From assembly GCA_965178125.1 (NCBI GenBank), contig OZ237760.1, positions 744,001-808,000 of the forward strand: a stretch of 64,000 nucleotides of DNA, read 5' to 3'. Source of the stretch: Bilabrum cf. latius. Taxonomy: Eukaryota; Bigyra: Bicosoecida; Bigyra; Bicosoecida. A program made the position numbers and the translations under genes. Shown here piece after piece: positions 10,885 to 23,900 of this stretch; within the stretch, counting starts at the first letter, position 1, and each line of letters starts with the position of its first letter. A model generated the notes under the pieces. That model had not been told where the DNA came from. It saw only the letters and a program-made list of their open reading frames with translations, and made no database searches.

Positions 10885-12543
10885 TCACCCCATCGCCTCC
10901 TCCAGCAGCTTCACGCACTCCTCATGCCCGCCCAATCGAGCCGCCTCCAAAGCGGTCACCTCGTCTCCCGCCCCGTCCACCTTGCCCCGTACCACCAGCG
11001 CGCCCGCCAGCTTGCCCAGCCTGAGCCTCCTGGCCAGCTCCAGAGGCCTGCCCTCGCTGGCCGCCGCCCACGCCAGGCCCCTGTCCTGCAGGCCCCGGCC
11101 CGCGTGCCTCCACCGCACGACTGCCCTCGCCCTCCCAGGCACCGCTGCCGCCATCCCTGCCTCCCATCCCTCGAGGGCTTCCTTCTTTCTAGTGCCCGAC
11201 AGAATCCGCTGCAGTTTTCGGTGGATGGCCAGGGCCACTGCGGAACTAGGGGCGCCGCGCCCGCACCCCGTGATGACGGTGTGCCAGAGGACCATGGCAG
11301 CCTGTACGGGCATGGGGCCTAACAGCTCGGACGCCTCGCGAAGCGCGGCGCCTTCTGCGGAACCGTCCTCCATGCGCTTGACGTAGACGATAGCCTCCTC
11401 CTCGGTCATTTTCTCGTCGCCATAGTAGCGGGCCACGAAGCATAGTCGCCTGATGTTGAGGTCCAGTCTGTCCTTGACGGCGTGCCGGTCGAATATCTCA
11501 AAGCTGGCTGACCACGGCAATTTGTACTTGTGGTCCATGACAAGTGCTCGGGCGAGCACCTCTGGCAGGTTGTAGGACACCGGGCTCTGCCGCGTAAGCA
11601 GGAGAGCAACTGCCTGCAGGCAGGGTCGCAAGCACAGCAGGCAGTCAAACTTGTGCATGGACTCGCTCGCGTACTTGCTGACGCATGGGTTCGCACCGTG
11701 GTCGATCAGGTAACTTAGGTAGGCAAGCGTCTTGGGCCCGGATCCCTCGGCCCAGTACCGCGCATTTCTGCAGGCGTAGTGCAGCAAGGACCAGCCCCCC
11801 GACGACAGGGCGTTGATGTCAGCCCCTACATCGAGCAGCAGGTCCAGCTCGGGCTGGAGGTAAGAGGAGCAGCAGCAGTGAATTGGAGGTGAGCCGCCCT
11901 GTGAAGTCAAAGGGAAATATGTTTCTTAGTTTCGAGACACCTGCTGTGCGTAGTAGTGTGACACACGCCACTACAGAATACGAGACGAGCTCACCCAAGC
12001 GGGCTTCCCGGGATTTGCACCAGCCTTAATTAACAGATCGATCACTTCCTAGCGTCTTGCACTCTCCTTAATCGGGCTCTCGACCCCGCAGCAAGCAGCT
12101 ACAGACTCGAAAGCCGGGAACAGTAGGGGGTTGTACAGTGCAGCATGAATAGGGTATCCTGAACTCGGATTTGCGCCGAGATCTAAAAGTAAGGCTACCA
12201 TGTCTCTTTCCATGCAATTCGCAGCGATCTCCAGGGGCTCGGACAGCTGAAACCGCTCAGGATCGGTGGACTCTAGCTTCGCTCCTGCAGCATGAAGAAG
12301 ACGTACAAGTGAGGCTTTTCCAGCTCTTACAGCAATTCCAATAAGACTGATAGTGACACGACTATCATTCGGCGACCCGCGAAGGCTCATTTCGACAGGG
12401 TTTCCGAGAGCGAGGTAGCTCTACAAGGCCTGTTCCTGGTGCGCCTCGTCCGCATGATACAGCTGGTTCCAAGCTGCCGGAAATGGCTTCGGTAGAGAGT
12501 CTGCCGGAGAAAAATGGTGTGTAGGAGCGAAATTGCATTCCAT
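10885..12543 (-). CDS. Ankyrin-repeat protein A
   Basis: Two exons, 12543-11995 and 11898-10885, join in phase 0 (GTGAGC donor, ACAG acceptor) and give 520 aa ending at TGA. The start at 12543 is the first ATG of a frame that stays open only if TAG at 12421 and 12049 are sense; the second falls inside an ankyrin helix (Q-EVIDLLIKAGANPGKP). Ankyrin repeats occupy roughly residues 60-250 (ASLVRLLHAAGAKLES, ELDLLLDVGADINALSSG). The C-terminal ~75 residues, with a last repeat TALEAARLGGHEECVKLL, are almost identical at the DNA level to the end of the neighbouring gene at 12685. Function unknown; a recent tandem paralogue. Confidence 0.7.
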
Positions 12544-12684
12544 TCGCGAGTGTGCAGCCTGGCACTGAAGCTAGTTGTTCCAGTCTCGGTGTGACCCACA
12601 CGAAACCCGGAGCCACGCAGCACACGAGACAAGTGTTCGGTTGGGAGCACGCCCACCCGGTTTTTGGGCTCGCCGCCCTCCAGA

Positions 12685-14872
12685 TCACCCCATCGCCTCC
12701 TCCAGCAGCTTCACACACTCCTCATGCCCGCCCAATCGAGCCGCCTCCAAAGCGGTCACCTCGTCTCCCGCCCCGTCCACCTTGCCCCGTACCACCAGCG
12801 CGCCCGCCAGCTTGCCCAGCCTGAGCCTCCTGGCCAGCTCCAGAGGCCTGCCCTCGCTGGCCACCGCCCACGCCAGGCCCCTGTCCTGCAGGGCCCGGCC
12901 CGCGTGCCTCCAGCGCACGATGGCCCTGTGTCTGGGCGAAGCAGCCAGCGCCATGCCGCGCCTCCACCCACTCGTCACACCACTCCAGGGCAGGTGCTCC
13001 TCCAGGCACCGCAGCACGGCAGCCGTCACTGCTGGGCCCCTGGCTTCGACCTCCGTGAGGGCTTTGTGCAGCGCACTGCAGCACCGCGCGACGGTCGCGT
13101 CCTCACCGGACGCCCACCCAGACACCACGGCTTTTTCCAGCCGCGCGTTCTCTAGTGACTCTGCAAGGGCATGCGCTCGCAGGGCAGCCATGATCTGCTT
13201 GCGGTTGTCCCTACCGCGCTGAGCTTTCTTTTCCTTGGAATCAGCTCGTCCTCCTTCCTGTCCCTGTCCCTTTCCCGAGCTAGGACCAGCGGGACTGTCG
13301 GGCGACCTACTGCCGTCTATATCCAAGTAGACGTCTATGCCAGACAACGCGCGATTCTTCACCATGTCTTTTCCAGAGGCCGGCCCCCGCACGTCGTACG
13401 GCACCATGACGAGCCCGGCCTCCCGCAGCGGCTTTCCGGCCTCTTTCTCTTTCCTTATGAGCTGTTCCAGGTATTCGGCGAAGTCCGACCTCCATGACGG
13501 CAAGCCGGTCCGGGCGGGCCTGTCTGCAAGCGCGCTCTAGGGCTGTAGCAGGAGGGCGAGCACGGCGGGGTTGCAACCGGCGTTCCTCCTCATGACGTAA
13601 TCGAGCGGCGCCTTGCCTGTGTCGTTGATCGCGCCAAAATCAGCGCCGTAGTCTGCGAGTAGCTGAAGAATGCTCGTCCCCCGTATTTCGGCCATGTGCA
13701 CGTCTGAGTTGCAGCACACGAAGTGTGCGGCCGTCCATCCCCGAGAATTGCTTGCCCGAGCACTTGCTCCATGTGCGAGCAGCAACCGGGCCAGCGGTTC
13801 GTGTGCCTCGGCGGTGCAGGCGTGGAGAGGCGGCGATCCGTCCTGCAAGCAAAATACTAAGTGGAGAGTGATGCAAGCTTCCGATGCACGCATGCAGTCA
13901 GCGAGCGAGGTACGCAGCGACTGTTGGCATGACGTCTGGCTGAGACTCGCACAATCGCGGCTCTCACTATACCCTTGGCGTTTGGATCCGCACCGGCATC
14001 GAGCAGCTCCTTCACGATGACTAGCGCAGTATCCAGCGTATGCACACCAGCGGGAGATTTGTTCGACGAGAGTCCCTTCCGAGAGGCGCGGGTGCGACCG
14101 ACGGCAAGCAGAGCGGCGCTGCCAGCCGTCTCAGCGGGCTTTATGCAATCGAATCCATCGGACTCCCCTGGGCGGTAGTGCCCTGTTGCTAGTTGCAGCT
14201 GGACTTCGACTGCCTGTTTCGTGATCCAGCGCGGCTGTTTATCCCCGGGAATCACGCAGGCCGTCCATCGAGCACCTCGGTGGTAGCTCTTCGGAATAGC
14301 CGCTGTTACGGGCGCACCAAGGCGGGGATCAGCTCCTAACTCTAGTAGAGTACGTACCATTGCAAGATCTTGGCGGAGGGAAGCCAGTTCTAGGCAGTAT
14401 CCGTGAATTGGCTGCGTTCTTGAGATAGGACACCTTGGGAGGGGATCAACTCGCATTGCAGAGGTAAACCGCGATAGTCTCATATATTTTCTTCGTGGCT
14501 CACGAACTATCTTGTAATTGAGCCTCTAGGAACATTGCAGTCCGATCCCGCGCCGACTAGCTTTTGCAGCAGCTTCGTGAGACCCAATTGAACACCAATT
14601 TCAATTAGTGTAGGATAGTCTGGGCACCCAGCAGGAAATGCGCAGGACCGTAGAGCGCTTGCTTGTATCGTCAAATCAAGAGGAATGTTGCGCGCTCGAA
14701 GCATTCCAAGCATGGTCTCCGTGGTAGCGTCATCACCGGATGCGGCGGACTGGATCGCTTTCTCAAACAAACTGTTGACGAGACGGCGGGTGTCGGTTTC
14801 CTTCGCGGTGTAGTACTCGCTAGAATCAAATGACCAAGATGACATATCGTTGCAAATCACAGGAATGAGCAT
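12685..14872 (-). CDS. Ankyrin-repeat protein B (paralogue of A)
   Basis: At least three exons. The last (13842-12685) contains one TAG (13537) and ends at TGA. A 125-nt intron (13967-13843, GTGAG donor) joins it in phase to the exon ending at 13968, restoring a canonical repeat (ELLDAGADPNAKGI then DGSPPLHAC). The first coding block (14872 to about 14520) starts MLIPVICNDMSSWSFDSSE and contains GLTKLLQKLVGAGSDCN. The junction between it and the block at about 14480 is not resolved: the frame changes, so a short intron is likely. The C-terminal region is nearly identical to protein A. The segment 14209-14560 also exists as an inverted copy at 3464-3822. Function unknown. Confidence 0.6.
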
Positions 14873-14963
14873 CTTGGGTCATGCCGCACCAGTTCTCATT
14901 CCGGGTTGCTGTGTCCGCTTGGCGGCACTTGATGAAACCCCCGGGCCTGAATCCATCGCATCA

Positions 14964-17900
14964 TCACACGAAGTAGTGCGGCGATACCTCCAGGTCGCGC
15001 AGGGCGGCCGACTCCTCCCTGTCAAACCTCTGCGACTCGCGCTCCCAGTCAGACGCGTGCGTCCGCCTGAACTCCTGGAAGGCTTTCTGCACCGACTGCT
15101 TTACCTCCCGCTGCTTGTCCGAGGCCCCGCGCCGTGCCAGGGCTGCTGCAAAGGGCGGCAGCCACCTGGGCACATCGTACGGCTGGGTCTGCAAGATGGC
15201 CCCGGCTCCCAGCGCACCCCCGAGCCGCAGCCTGCGAGCGCGCTGCCAGGCGGCCTTGACTCCCGCCGCCGCGTCCTCCGATGGGGCAGGCGCGTTGGCC
15301 CCTTTGGCCGCCTGTCTCACCAGAGCATCCATCGCGTCCCTGCGATCCACAGGGGCCCAGCTCTGGCACGCGCTGCGCAGCGCAGCCGCGGCAGATTCCC
15401 TCACCTCGGCCTGTTTGTCGGACAACAGTCTCCTCAACCCGGCCTCCAGCCTCGCCCTGCCGCTCCCCGCCCAGAGCGCCATCCACCGGGTCGACATGAG
15501 CGCGGTCCTGGCAGCCGCGCCCTCGCGCACGCGCCACACGCGGGAGCCGCCTGCACCCTGCAGGTGGTCGAGCATGGCACCCGGCCCCGTGTGCGCGGCG
15601 CCTCCGCCCAGCGGAACATCCCCTCGCAGCCCACGCCCCCCTGTGAGCTGCTCCTGACCCGCCTGCAGCGACCGGGCTGCGGCTGCCTCGGACAGTGCCG
15701 CCGCGAGCGCGCTCGCTGTGGGTGCCTTGCCCTTGGCTGCACCCCCTGCTGTCTGCTTGTCGCCTCCCGAGTGACCCCCTTCTGCCTGGCCCGCGGCATC
15801 CAGCAGCCCGTCCACCTGCGCCGGGAAGTACCGCCCAAGCACGCTATCGATGGCGTGCTGGGCCTCCTTAGCCGTGTCCTCGTCCCCACCGAAACGGTGC
15901 TGCGCGTGCAGCAGCCTACCGACGGCAGGCATTGCCATCAGGTCGGCAATGACCCCACCGGCACCGCTGGCCGCAGTGGCCGCGGCCAGCCCCACCCTAA
16001 GCTCCGACAGAGCCACCGCAGCGGCACTGTCCTCCTCATCCTCACCTTCCTTCTTTTTCTCTCCCTCATCGGCGGTCGCCTTGCTCTTCTTTGCGAGTCC
16101 TGCCGCGATCGAGGTGGCGCGGACGGGGTCTGGAAGCAGCGCCACGCTCCAAGCCGCCACCCGCGCGGCCCTAGCAGGGGGTCCCAGCGCCACGGCAGAG
16201 CACAGGACCTTCCCGGCCGCCTGCCTCGCATCGTGGTAGGCGAGGGGCCGCGCCTGCAGGGCGTCAAGAAAGCACGCCCGTGCCATCGTGGAGGCATCGC
16301 GCCCCTCGTCATCGTCATCGCCCTCTGCTCCGCCTGCGCCAGGACTGGAGAGCCTGGCGCTGGCCTCCGCCCCCTGCACCACCATGAGCAGAACGGTCCA
16401 CTTGATGTGCCGCTGGGCCGTGTAGTGGAACCCGGGAATGCCTGCGCTCGAGCTGAACCCGCTGCTGCTGCCTGCTGCACCGTGGCCCTTACTCCCTGAC
16501 AGGGGGGCCTGCAGCAGACAGGAAGCGGCGCGCCCCACGACTGCGGTCGCGAGGGGCTCCCAAAGCACCGCGGGGAGGCTGCCGATGGCGGAGTCCAGCA
16601 TAGAGGCCCAGTCCCCTGCCCAGCCGAGGGGGCATCCCTCCAGGCCGGGTACCAGCAGAGTCTCGGCCAGCACGGCAAGCTCCGTGCGCCACGACCCCTT
16701 CGGCTCTACCGCCCCCGCACCGCCATGCTCTGCGGTCTGCTTGCCCGCGGCAGCCTCGGCCTCCCTCGCTCCCCTGTTGGACTCCTCAACGGCAGCTGCA
16801 TCGGGAAGGGCGATGGACCCGAGGACAGGACCCGAACCAGAGCCAGACCCCAAGGCTGCGCCGCCGGTGCCCTACGCACCCTCGGCTGCCTCTACCGCTG
16901 CCGCATCCAAGACGCGCGGGCGGGACGCCCCCGTCCCGGCGCCTGCCCGCCAGCCAACCTCGACGGAACCGCGGTGAGCTGCCGCCCGCGCCAACCCGCC
17001 GAAGACCATTGCAGCTGTCGCAGAGCACGCCCGCTTCTCTCCGATCCCCATCCTCTCCCTCTCCTTGTCCTTTTCCTGCCCCTTTCCCTCTGGCGTGGCG
17101 CTGCCAGTCGCTGCGCCACTACTGCTGCCACCGTCCTCGGATTCGGCCGCAGCCCCAGCCCCCGCGCGCTGGAGCAGCTCGCGCGCGCTCGCGACCGCCT
17201 GTCGGCCGAAGCCCTCCCCAAAGCAGACACGCGCCGCCTCGAACAGCCCGGACGTCTGTTCCGAAGTCGCCACGCGGCGGCCGCCCCCGCCCCCAGCGTC
17301 GATCTGCGGGCCACGCGCCGCCGCCGGCAGCAGCCCCCAGTACCCCGAGCCTGGCAGGCTCTTGCAGTTCTCCACGATGTTGACACCCTGCGAGACGAGG
17401 GCCTGCCCTGTGCCCGACCCGTAGCTCTGCGGGCCGGAGGACGCCGACCCCGACGCCGCGCCCGCGCTGGCTTCGGGCAGCGACTGCACCACCGCCGCCA
17501 CCAGCGCAGAGACCCACGGAAACGACCCCACCTCCACGGCCCCTCCCTTCTCGCCGGCGAACATGGCGTAGACAGAGGGTGCTTCCTTCTGCAGCATGGC
17601 GGGAGCCAGCTCGCCGATGCTCACGGGCGCCGCTCCAGCGCCTCCTGCTGCAGCTGCCCTTGTCTCGGCCTCCTCGAGCGCCCGCTTCTGCACCGAGGAC
17701 AGCAGGTGCCCCAGCACGAGCAGAGAGGCCTTCCGCATGGGCGCGACCTCTGATAGGATCCCGCGGACGGCCCAGCGCCACAGCAGCTCAGGGGCGGGGA
17801 GGCGCGCCCTTGATCTCGTCGACAGCAGCAGCGGCGCCACGGAGCTGGCCGCGAGCTGCTGCCTCCAGTTGGCGGAGGAGGAAGGCAGCGCGCCCGATGG

Positions 17901-20900
17901 CAGGGGCGCGTGCGACCCGTCGCACAGCACCACCAGATCGTCGCTGCCCGACGACGCGCCCGCGGCCTTCCCGCCAGCACCGGTGGGAGCTTCACTTTCT
18001 GCCTCTTTCTCTTCTTCCGACACCCCCGCGGCACGCAGCAGCTGTTCCACGTCCTCGGCGCCCCGCTCCGCCGCCTCCCTCCTGTGGGCATCATCCGTGG
18101 CAGACTCGCCGCTCGAGAGCCTCCCGCGGATCCTCCCCGCGTACCCTCCGAATCCCTGGGACATCATGTAGACGGCCAGCTGGACCATGTACTGCTCGGC
18201 AGCGGGGTCTGCCAGCTCCAGCACTGCCTGGGAAGAGGCGATCGTGGACAGCATGGCCACTCTCAGCTCGGGGCTGCGGTCCACAGTAGCAGCCGCGGGA
18301 CCGCCGTTGCCCAGGATGCGCAGCAGGCCAGTGAACACGCCGCGGGTGCCGTCCTGGAGCGCCTGCAGCGCGTCCTTCTCGGACTGCTTGGGCAGCAATG
18401 CCTGCAGTCGCAGCTACAGGCCGCCCGATCCGTCGCCGGCACCCTCTGCCGCAGCATCGACCAGCCCGCCCGCCGTGATGGCCACGAGCAGCCTGCCAGT
18501 CACAGCAAGCAGATTGTCGCGATTGGCCACCGACACTCCGCAGATTGTGGCCGCCTTGCGCACGGCCTTGGCCACTGCCTCCGTGCCGCCGGCCTCAACC
18601 ACCGCCGCCTGCGCCTGCCCGAGCACCCTCGTCACACCCTGCAGCACCCGCGCCACGCCCGCACCCGCACCAGCGGCCACGTCCGCCCCTGCACCCGCGC
18701 CGGCACCGGCCGCCTGTAGCACGTCCCCGAGCCTTGCCGCGGCTTTAAGAGCCAGCAAGGCTGGGGAGGCCGACTTGCACGCGGCTGCCAGGGCCGCCAT
18801 CCTCCGGACCATCTTCCAGCCCAGCGGCCTCTTGAGGCAGGCGGTCTGCTTCATGGTGCTAGCCATGTACATGGCGTACAGGCCCTGCACGGCGTGGGTG
18901 TTGGCCACGCTCGCGTTGATCACTGCTGCCTGGCACGCCACGTACGGCTCGATGCCGGCCAGCATGATCACAGGGTCATATCGTTTCCCGGCCTTGCTGC
19001 CCTTGCGGGACCGCAGGAGCTGGCCCACCTGCGGTGCGGCCAGCCACAGGCGCGCGCTGGCACGGGGACCTGCCTCCTCCTCCCCGTCCCCGTCCTCGTC
19101 CAAGCCCGCTGTGCCCTCCAGCTGCGCCACGACGCCCGCCTTGTTCTCTTGATCCGACTGGGCTTTGGCCACCTCGGCGCCCTCCTCGTCCTCTTCGTCT
19201 CCGTCGCCGTCGCCTCCATGGGCAGCACCGCCTTCTAGGAGGAGGTGTCGTGCAGGGCGCCTCGCGTGCCTTCCGGAGAAGAACGCGGCAACGGTCTCGA
19301 TGACCATGCCCTGCCGACGGAAGAGCTGCACCAACGCACGCTCGGCCAGCAGCGGCAGCGGCCTCGCTGTGTTCTCAATCAGCCCTAGCTTCATCGCGTG
19401 CATGGCCTCTGGAATATCCCCGCTCGGGCGTGCCACGATGCTGGCAGTCCAGCCGGCCACGGCGCCCTCTGCAAACAGAGCCTGGGCAAGCACACCCGCA
19501 GCGTCGGCAGTGCGGTCAGCCGAACGGAGCATGCGGGCTGCCGCTGCACGAGAGTCCAGGCACCAGGGCTGGCCCGCGGCATCGGTCTGCGCGGCCGCGA
19601 GCCACTCCTCGCAGGGAACTCCGGGGCGTGCGGCGCCGCTGGTGCACGCGACAAACACCCGCTTCGAGGTGGAGTCCGGCGCCCTCTTCCCAGTGACCGC
19701 GATGGCGTTCAGCGCCTGCAGCTGTGCATCGCCCTTGTACCTCCGGCGGCCCCTCTTGCTCATGCTGCGGAACAGCAGGCCCGCAAGCGAGCGCGCCACG
19801 CGCTGGCTCCTCGAGACCTGTGCCAGGCCCGGGGCGGCATCCAGAGAGGCTGGCAGGATGGCCAGGCCGGGCCCGGGGCTGCCCTCCCGCGGCACCACTG
19901 CGGCCTGCCTTCCCTAGGTGTATGCCACGCACGCGGCGAGGGTGCCTACCAGCAGGTGCCTGGCAGACGGCGCGGCGCCTGCCTCGCCGCCGCTGCTGCT
20001 GCCGCTGCTGCTGCCCAGCGCGGACAAGAGTTCCTCGGCGGCGGTTTCGCCCAGCACGTCGCTGGCGGTAAGGCCTTGGCCTTCCTCCAGCGAGGTGCTG
20101 GTCGGCATGCCCACGTCAAGGCAGGCAGCGCGCGCAGCCCGCAGCGCCGAGCCTACGGTGCGCAGTGGCTTGCCGTCCTTGCCCACCGCCGATGGTGCGG
20201 GCATCAGCAGGTGCAGCCCAGCCGCGGCCTGCAGCGAGGGAGGCAGCAGGGCACGGGCGGATTCAAGCGACGCCTGCCCGTCGGCCTCAGCGAGATAGGG
20301 CTCCAGCGGGGAATGGTCTCCGCCCTTGCCGCACCAGTCGGGCAAGAGTCCAGACCCGCCCTGCAGCACGGCCTGCGTCAGGCAGATGGCCGCCTCCCAC
20401 CAGTTCGGGTCACCCGCTTCACCCTGGCTGTGGATGCCGCCAGCACCGGACTCGCCGGCCAGCGCCTGCAGCGAGGCGACGGGCCTGCCCCTCGCTGTTC
20501 CCTGGGATAGAGCCAGCGCGGCCATGGCGGCCAGTGTGGGCCGCAGGCACTCTGCTAGGCAGGCCCTGGCGAGCTGCAGAGCCTCGGCCCCGGGAAGCCT
20601 CCACAAGGGATCCGCATCGGCCCAGACCGGCGAGAGACCCCAGGTGCACCACAGAGCGCCCTGGCTCCACCGGGCGGCGGTCACGCTCCGCACGCAGCCC
20701 GCCTCGGTCGTGCACAGCGAAGTCAGCGTCGTCCGCAGCAGCCGCGCTCCGGCGGCACGCACGGCCGGCGACTCCCGCTGCCCATCGGTTTTCACCGCAG
20801 CACCACTAGCCGTGCACGCGCCCCCCGTGCGGGTGGCTGCCGCAGCCAGTGCGAGGAGGGCCTGCCCCAGCCCACTCGAGGCGAGGGCCTCGCTGCCCAG

Positions 20901-23900
20901 GCCCCTGGCGAGACCTGCAGCCAGGCGGAGCCGCCACGCTGCCACGAGCGGAGTCACCGCTCGGTCCCGTGCCGCCTTGCTGCTGCTGCTGCTGCTGCCC
21001 GCACCTTCACCGTCTTCCATCGGCACAGAGGCACCCCCAGAGCGGCCCAGCTCGGCTGCGGCCCTGGCCTTCGGTCCGCTGCTCGCTGCTTCCCGCAGCC
21101 CGGCGAGAGCCGAGGCCGCGCTGCGGCCCCACTCGCCGCACGCTGCCGCCAGCGGACCGCTCGTCCCCGCGATCCCATCGGCCCTGTCGTCCGCTGTCTC
21201 GTCTCCGCTGCGCACGCCGGGCCAGGTAGTATCACCGCACAGCACGGCGGGGCCCAGCACCCGCGCCGCCTCCCTGGGACAGGTCCTTGCGGCTCGCATG
21301 ACCGCCTGTGCCACCTCGTCCACGCTCACCAGAGGGCTCTGCACAGCGAGCCACTCGGCCAGCCGCCGCAGCAGGCCCTTGCGGAGCTCCGGGCCAGCCT
21401 GCTCGAACACGGGACCCACCAGAGCCCCGACGCCTAGGCCGCCCAGCACGCCCGCCAGACCTCCCGCAGTGGCCGGGGCCACCGTCGCCTCCTTGCCCAT
21501 GGGGAACCCCTTGCTGGCGCTCCACACGGCGGTCCCGGACTTGACCCCGGTCGGCTCCCCCAGCCCCATCTTCGCCTCAAAGTCGTCGGCCGAGGGCCTG
21601 GCCGTGCCCGAAGAGCCGCCCTCGTCCAGCCCCAGCGGACCCCCGCCCACCCCCGCGCTCTCCGCCTGCTCCAGTGCCCTCAGGCTCGCGTCCAGCACGC
21701 CCTCGGCCCATCTGCACAGGCGCGGGGTGGACGCCCAGCACTCGCGGAGCAGCTCCGTGGCCCGCTCGGAGGACACCTCCTCGCACCAGAGGGCCGCGGT
21801 GCCCGGCCGCGGGCTTGTTCCCTGGGACAGCAGCTCCTTCAGGAAGGCCTCCCTGCCTGCAGCGGCCTGCCCCCCCGTGCGGAGGACAGCCCGGAGGGGG
21901 TGCCTCTCTGGGAGCATCCCCGCAGCGGCTGCCCCGCTGGCCAGGACCTTGTCGGGGCCCTCCCCTTGTTCCCTGAGCCCGGGGTGCGTCAGGCCCTCCG
22001 ACTCCGCCACGGGGTCCGCCGCTCCTCCCGCGCCGACTGAGCCGCCGCCCGCGCCCGATGCGGCCGCCCCCGATGCCGCGCTGCCTCCCGCCATCGCGTC
22101 CACCGTGGTTGCGTCCACCAGGGGGAGCAGCCGCAGGGCGGCCGCGGCCAGCGAGGCAGCAGCCCGTGTCTTGGCCGGGTCCGAGGGGTCCAGACCGGGG
22201 AGAGAGGCCTCTAGGATGCCCGCCACAAAGGGGGCCGCGTGGGGCACAGGGAACAAGAGGGGGGCGAGGCACATGGCCAGAGCGTACATGGCGGGGGCGG
22301 CCTCGCTGGACCGATCCACGGCCTCGGGGGACAGCGCGTCGGCGCATTGGGGCAGCAGCACCTCTGCCACGGCCCCGGGGCACAGCAGGGCCATGTCTCT
22401 CATGGCCCTGCACGCGTCCATCCGAGCGTGCGCCGAGGGGGAGAACAGGAGCAGGCGGCACGGGCGCAGCATCATGTGCACTTGTGCCCGGACCGCGGAC
22501 GGCGTCACGCCCACCCCCGGCCCCGCGCCTGCGCTGCCACCGGGCAGCATCCCTTGCAGACCTTCATCTGTGAGCAGCCCCGCCGCATGCCTGCCCACCT
22601 GCTTGCCCACCGCTTCTGCCAGGCTGTTGGCCATGTAGGACAGTGCCTTGGCGACGTGCGGATTGCCACCATTGAGGGGGAAACAGGCCGCGTCCACCCG
22701 CCTGTACATGCGTGCGAAGGAGCCCAACACCGAGCGGCCCCCCGCCTCCTCAGGCGCAGGCACCAGGGCCAGCGCGCCCTCGGCGTCACCCGGCAGCGCA
22801 ATCCCAACATCACCCTCCAGCGAGCCGTCAGCATCTTCCGACTGCATCTTCGCCTGGCCACCCACCCCCCCCGCAGCATCAGCATCCGCTCCCACGCCCA
22901 GGTGCCGGATGGAGCTCAAGAGGCACACGAGCTGGTAGGCCGCCTGGTGGTGCCCCACACCGATGGCTCGGCACAGCACTGCTGCCGTGGAGCCGTCCAG
23001 GGCGTTGTCCGTCTCCCTCGCTGCGCGGTTCAGGTGACCCCCCCCGTTGGCCACCCCCAGCCTGATCTGCAGCCTGAGAGACGCGAAGGGGACGAGCTGG
23101 CCCCACTCCGCGGGGAGCATACCCGTCCAGCCGGCCGGCACCCCGTCTGCCGGGACCGATCCGCTCGTCACACCATCGCCGAGCAGGTTCAGCCTGGCGG
23201 CGTGGTCCGCGGCAGCGATCGAGTCCAGCAGACCGCCGACGAGCGCGTCGGCCTCCGAGCACGTGACGAGTGTGGCGCTGCGGGCCCACGCGCGGGCCAG
23301 GCGGCGCACGTTGGCGGCACCCACGTCAGCTGACGTGGCACGGTCAGGGTGGGACGCGAACAGCATGACGAGTGCGGTGGTTCCGGCACGGCCCGCCCGT
23401 GTGACGAGCGGGAGCATGGTGTTCCACAGCGGCCCCGCTTGAGATGCGGGCACGAATGAGCTCATGGCCATGAGCAGCTTGATGGCGGACTTGCCGTGCG
23501 AGGCCAGGACTGCGTACGGCTCCGCTACGTGGAAGCGCCTCAGGTGCGTGTCGCACAGCTCGAGGAGGGCAGGCCTCCAGTCCATGGCGAGCAGGGCCGG
23601 GCCCGCGGCCTGTGCGTCGGAGCGACCCAGGTGCTTGGCCAGCGCTTCCATGATCCGCGCGTGCTGCGCAATGGAGGCCCGTGCTTTGCGGGAGGAGAAG
23701 GCGGCGGCGTGGAGAGCGAGCGCGACCTGCTGCCAGAGCTCGAGGTCCACGGCGTACTGCAGCTTGTGCATCTCTTCCTGCGCAAATGTGAATAATTTAC
23801 AAGCGCAGGTAGTCGCGAGTTTGGAGTGTGTTCGGTGCGAAAACGACGAGGCGATCGTCTCTCGCGGAAGATTGGCAGCAGAACAATGGCTGAGAGTTTC

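Noticed and set aside
20326-22638. 770-codon plus-strand ORF
   Set aside because: A shadow of PA200 on the opposite strand; GC-rich coding DNA opens long antisense frames. The same applies to 7874-10126 (-), antisense to exportin-2.
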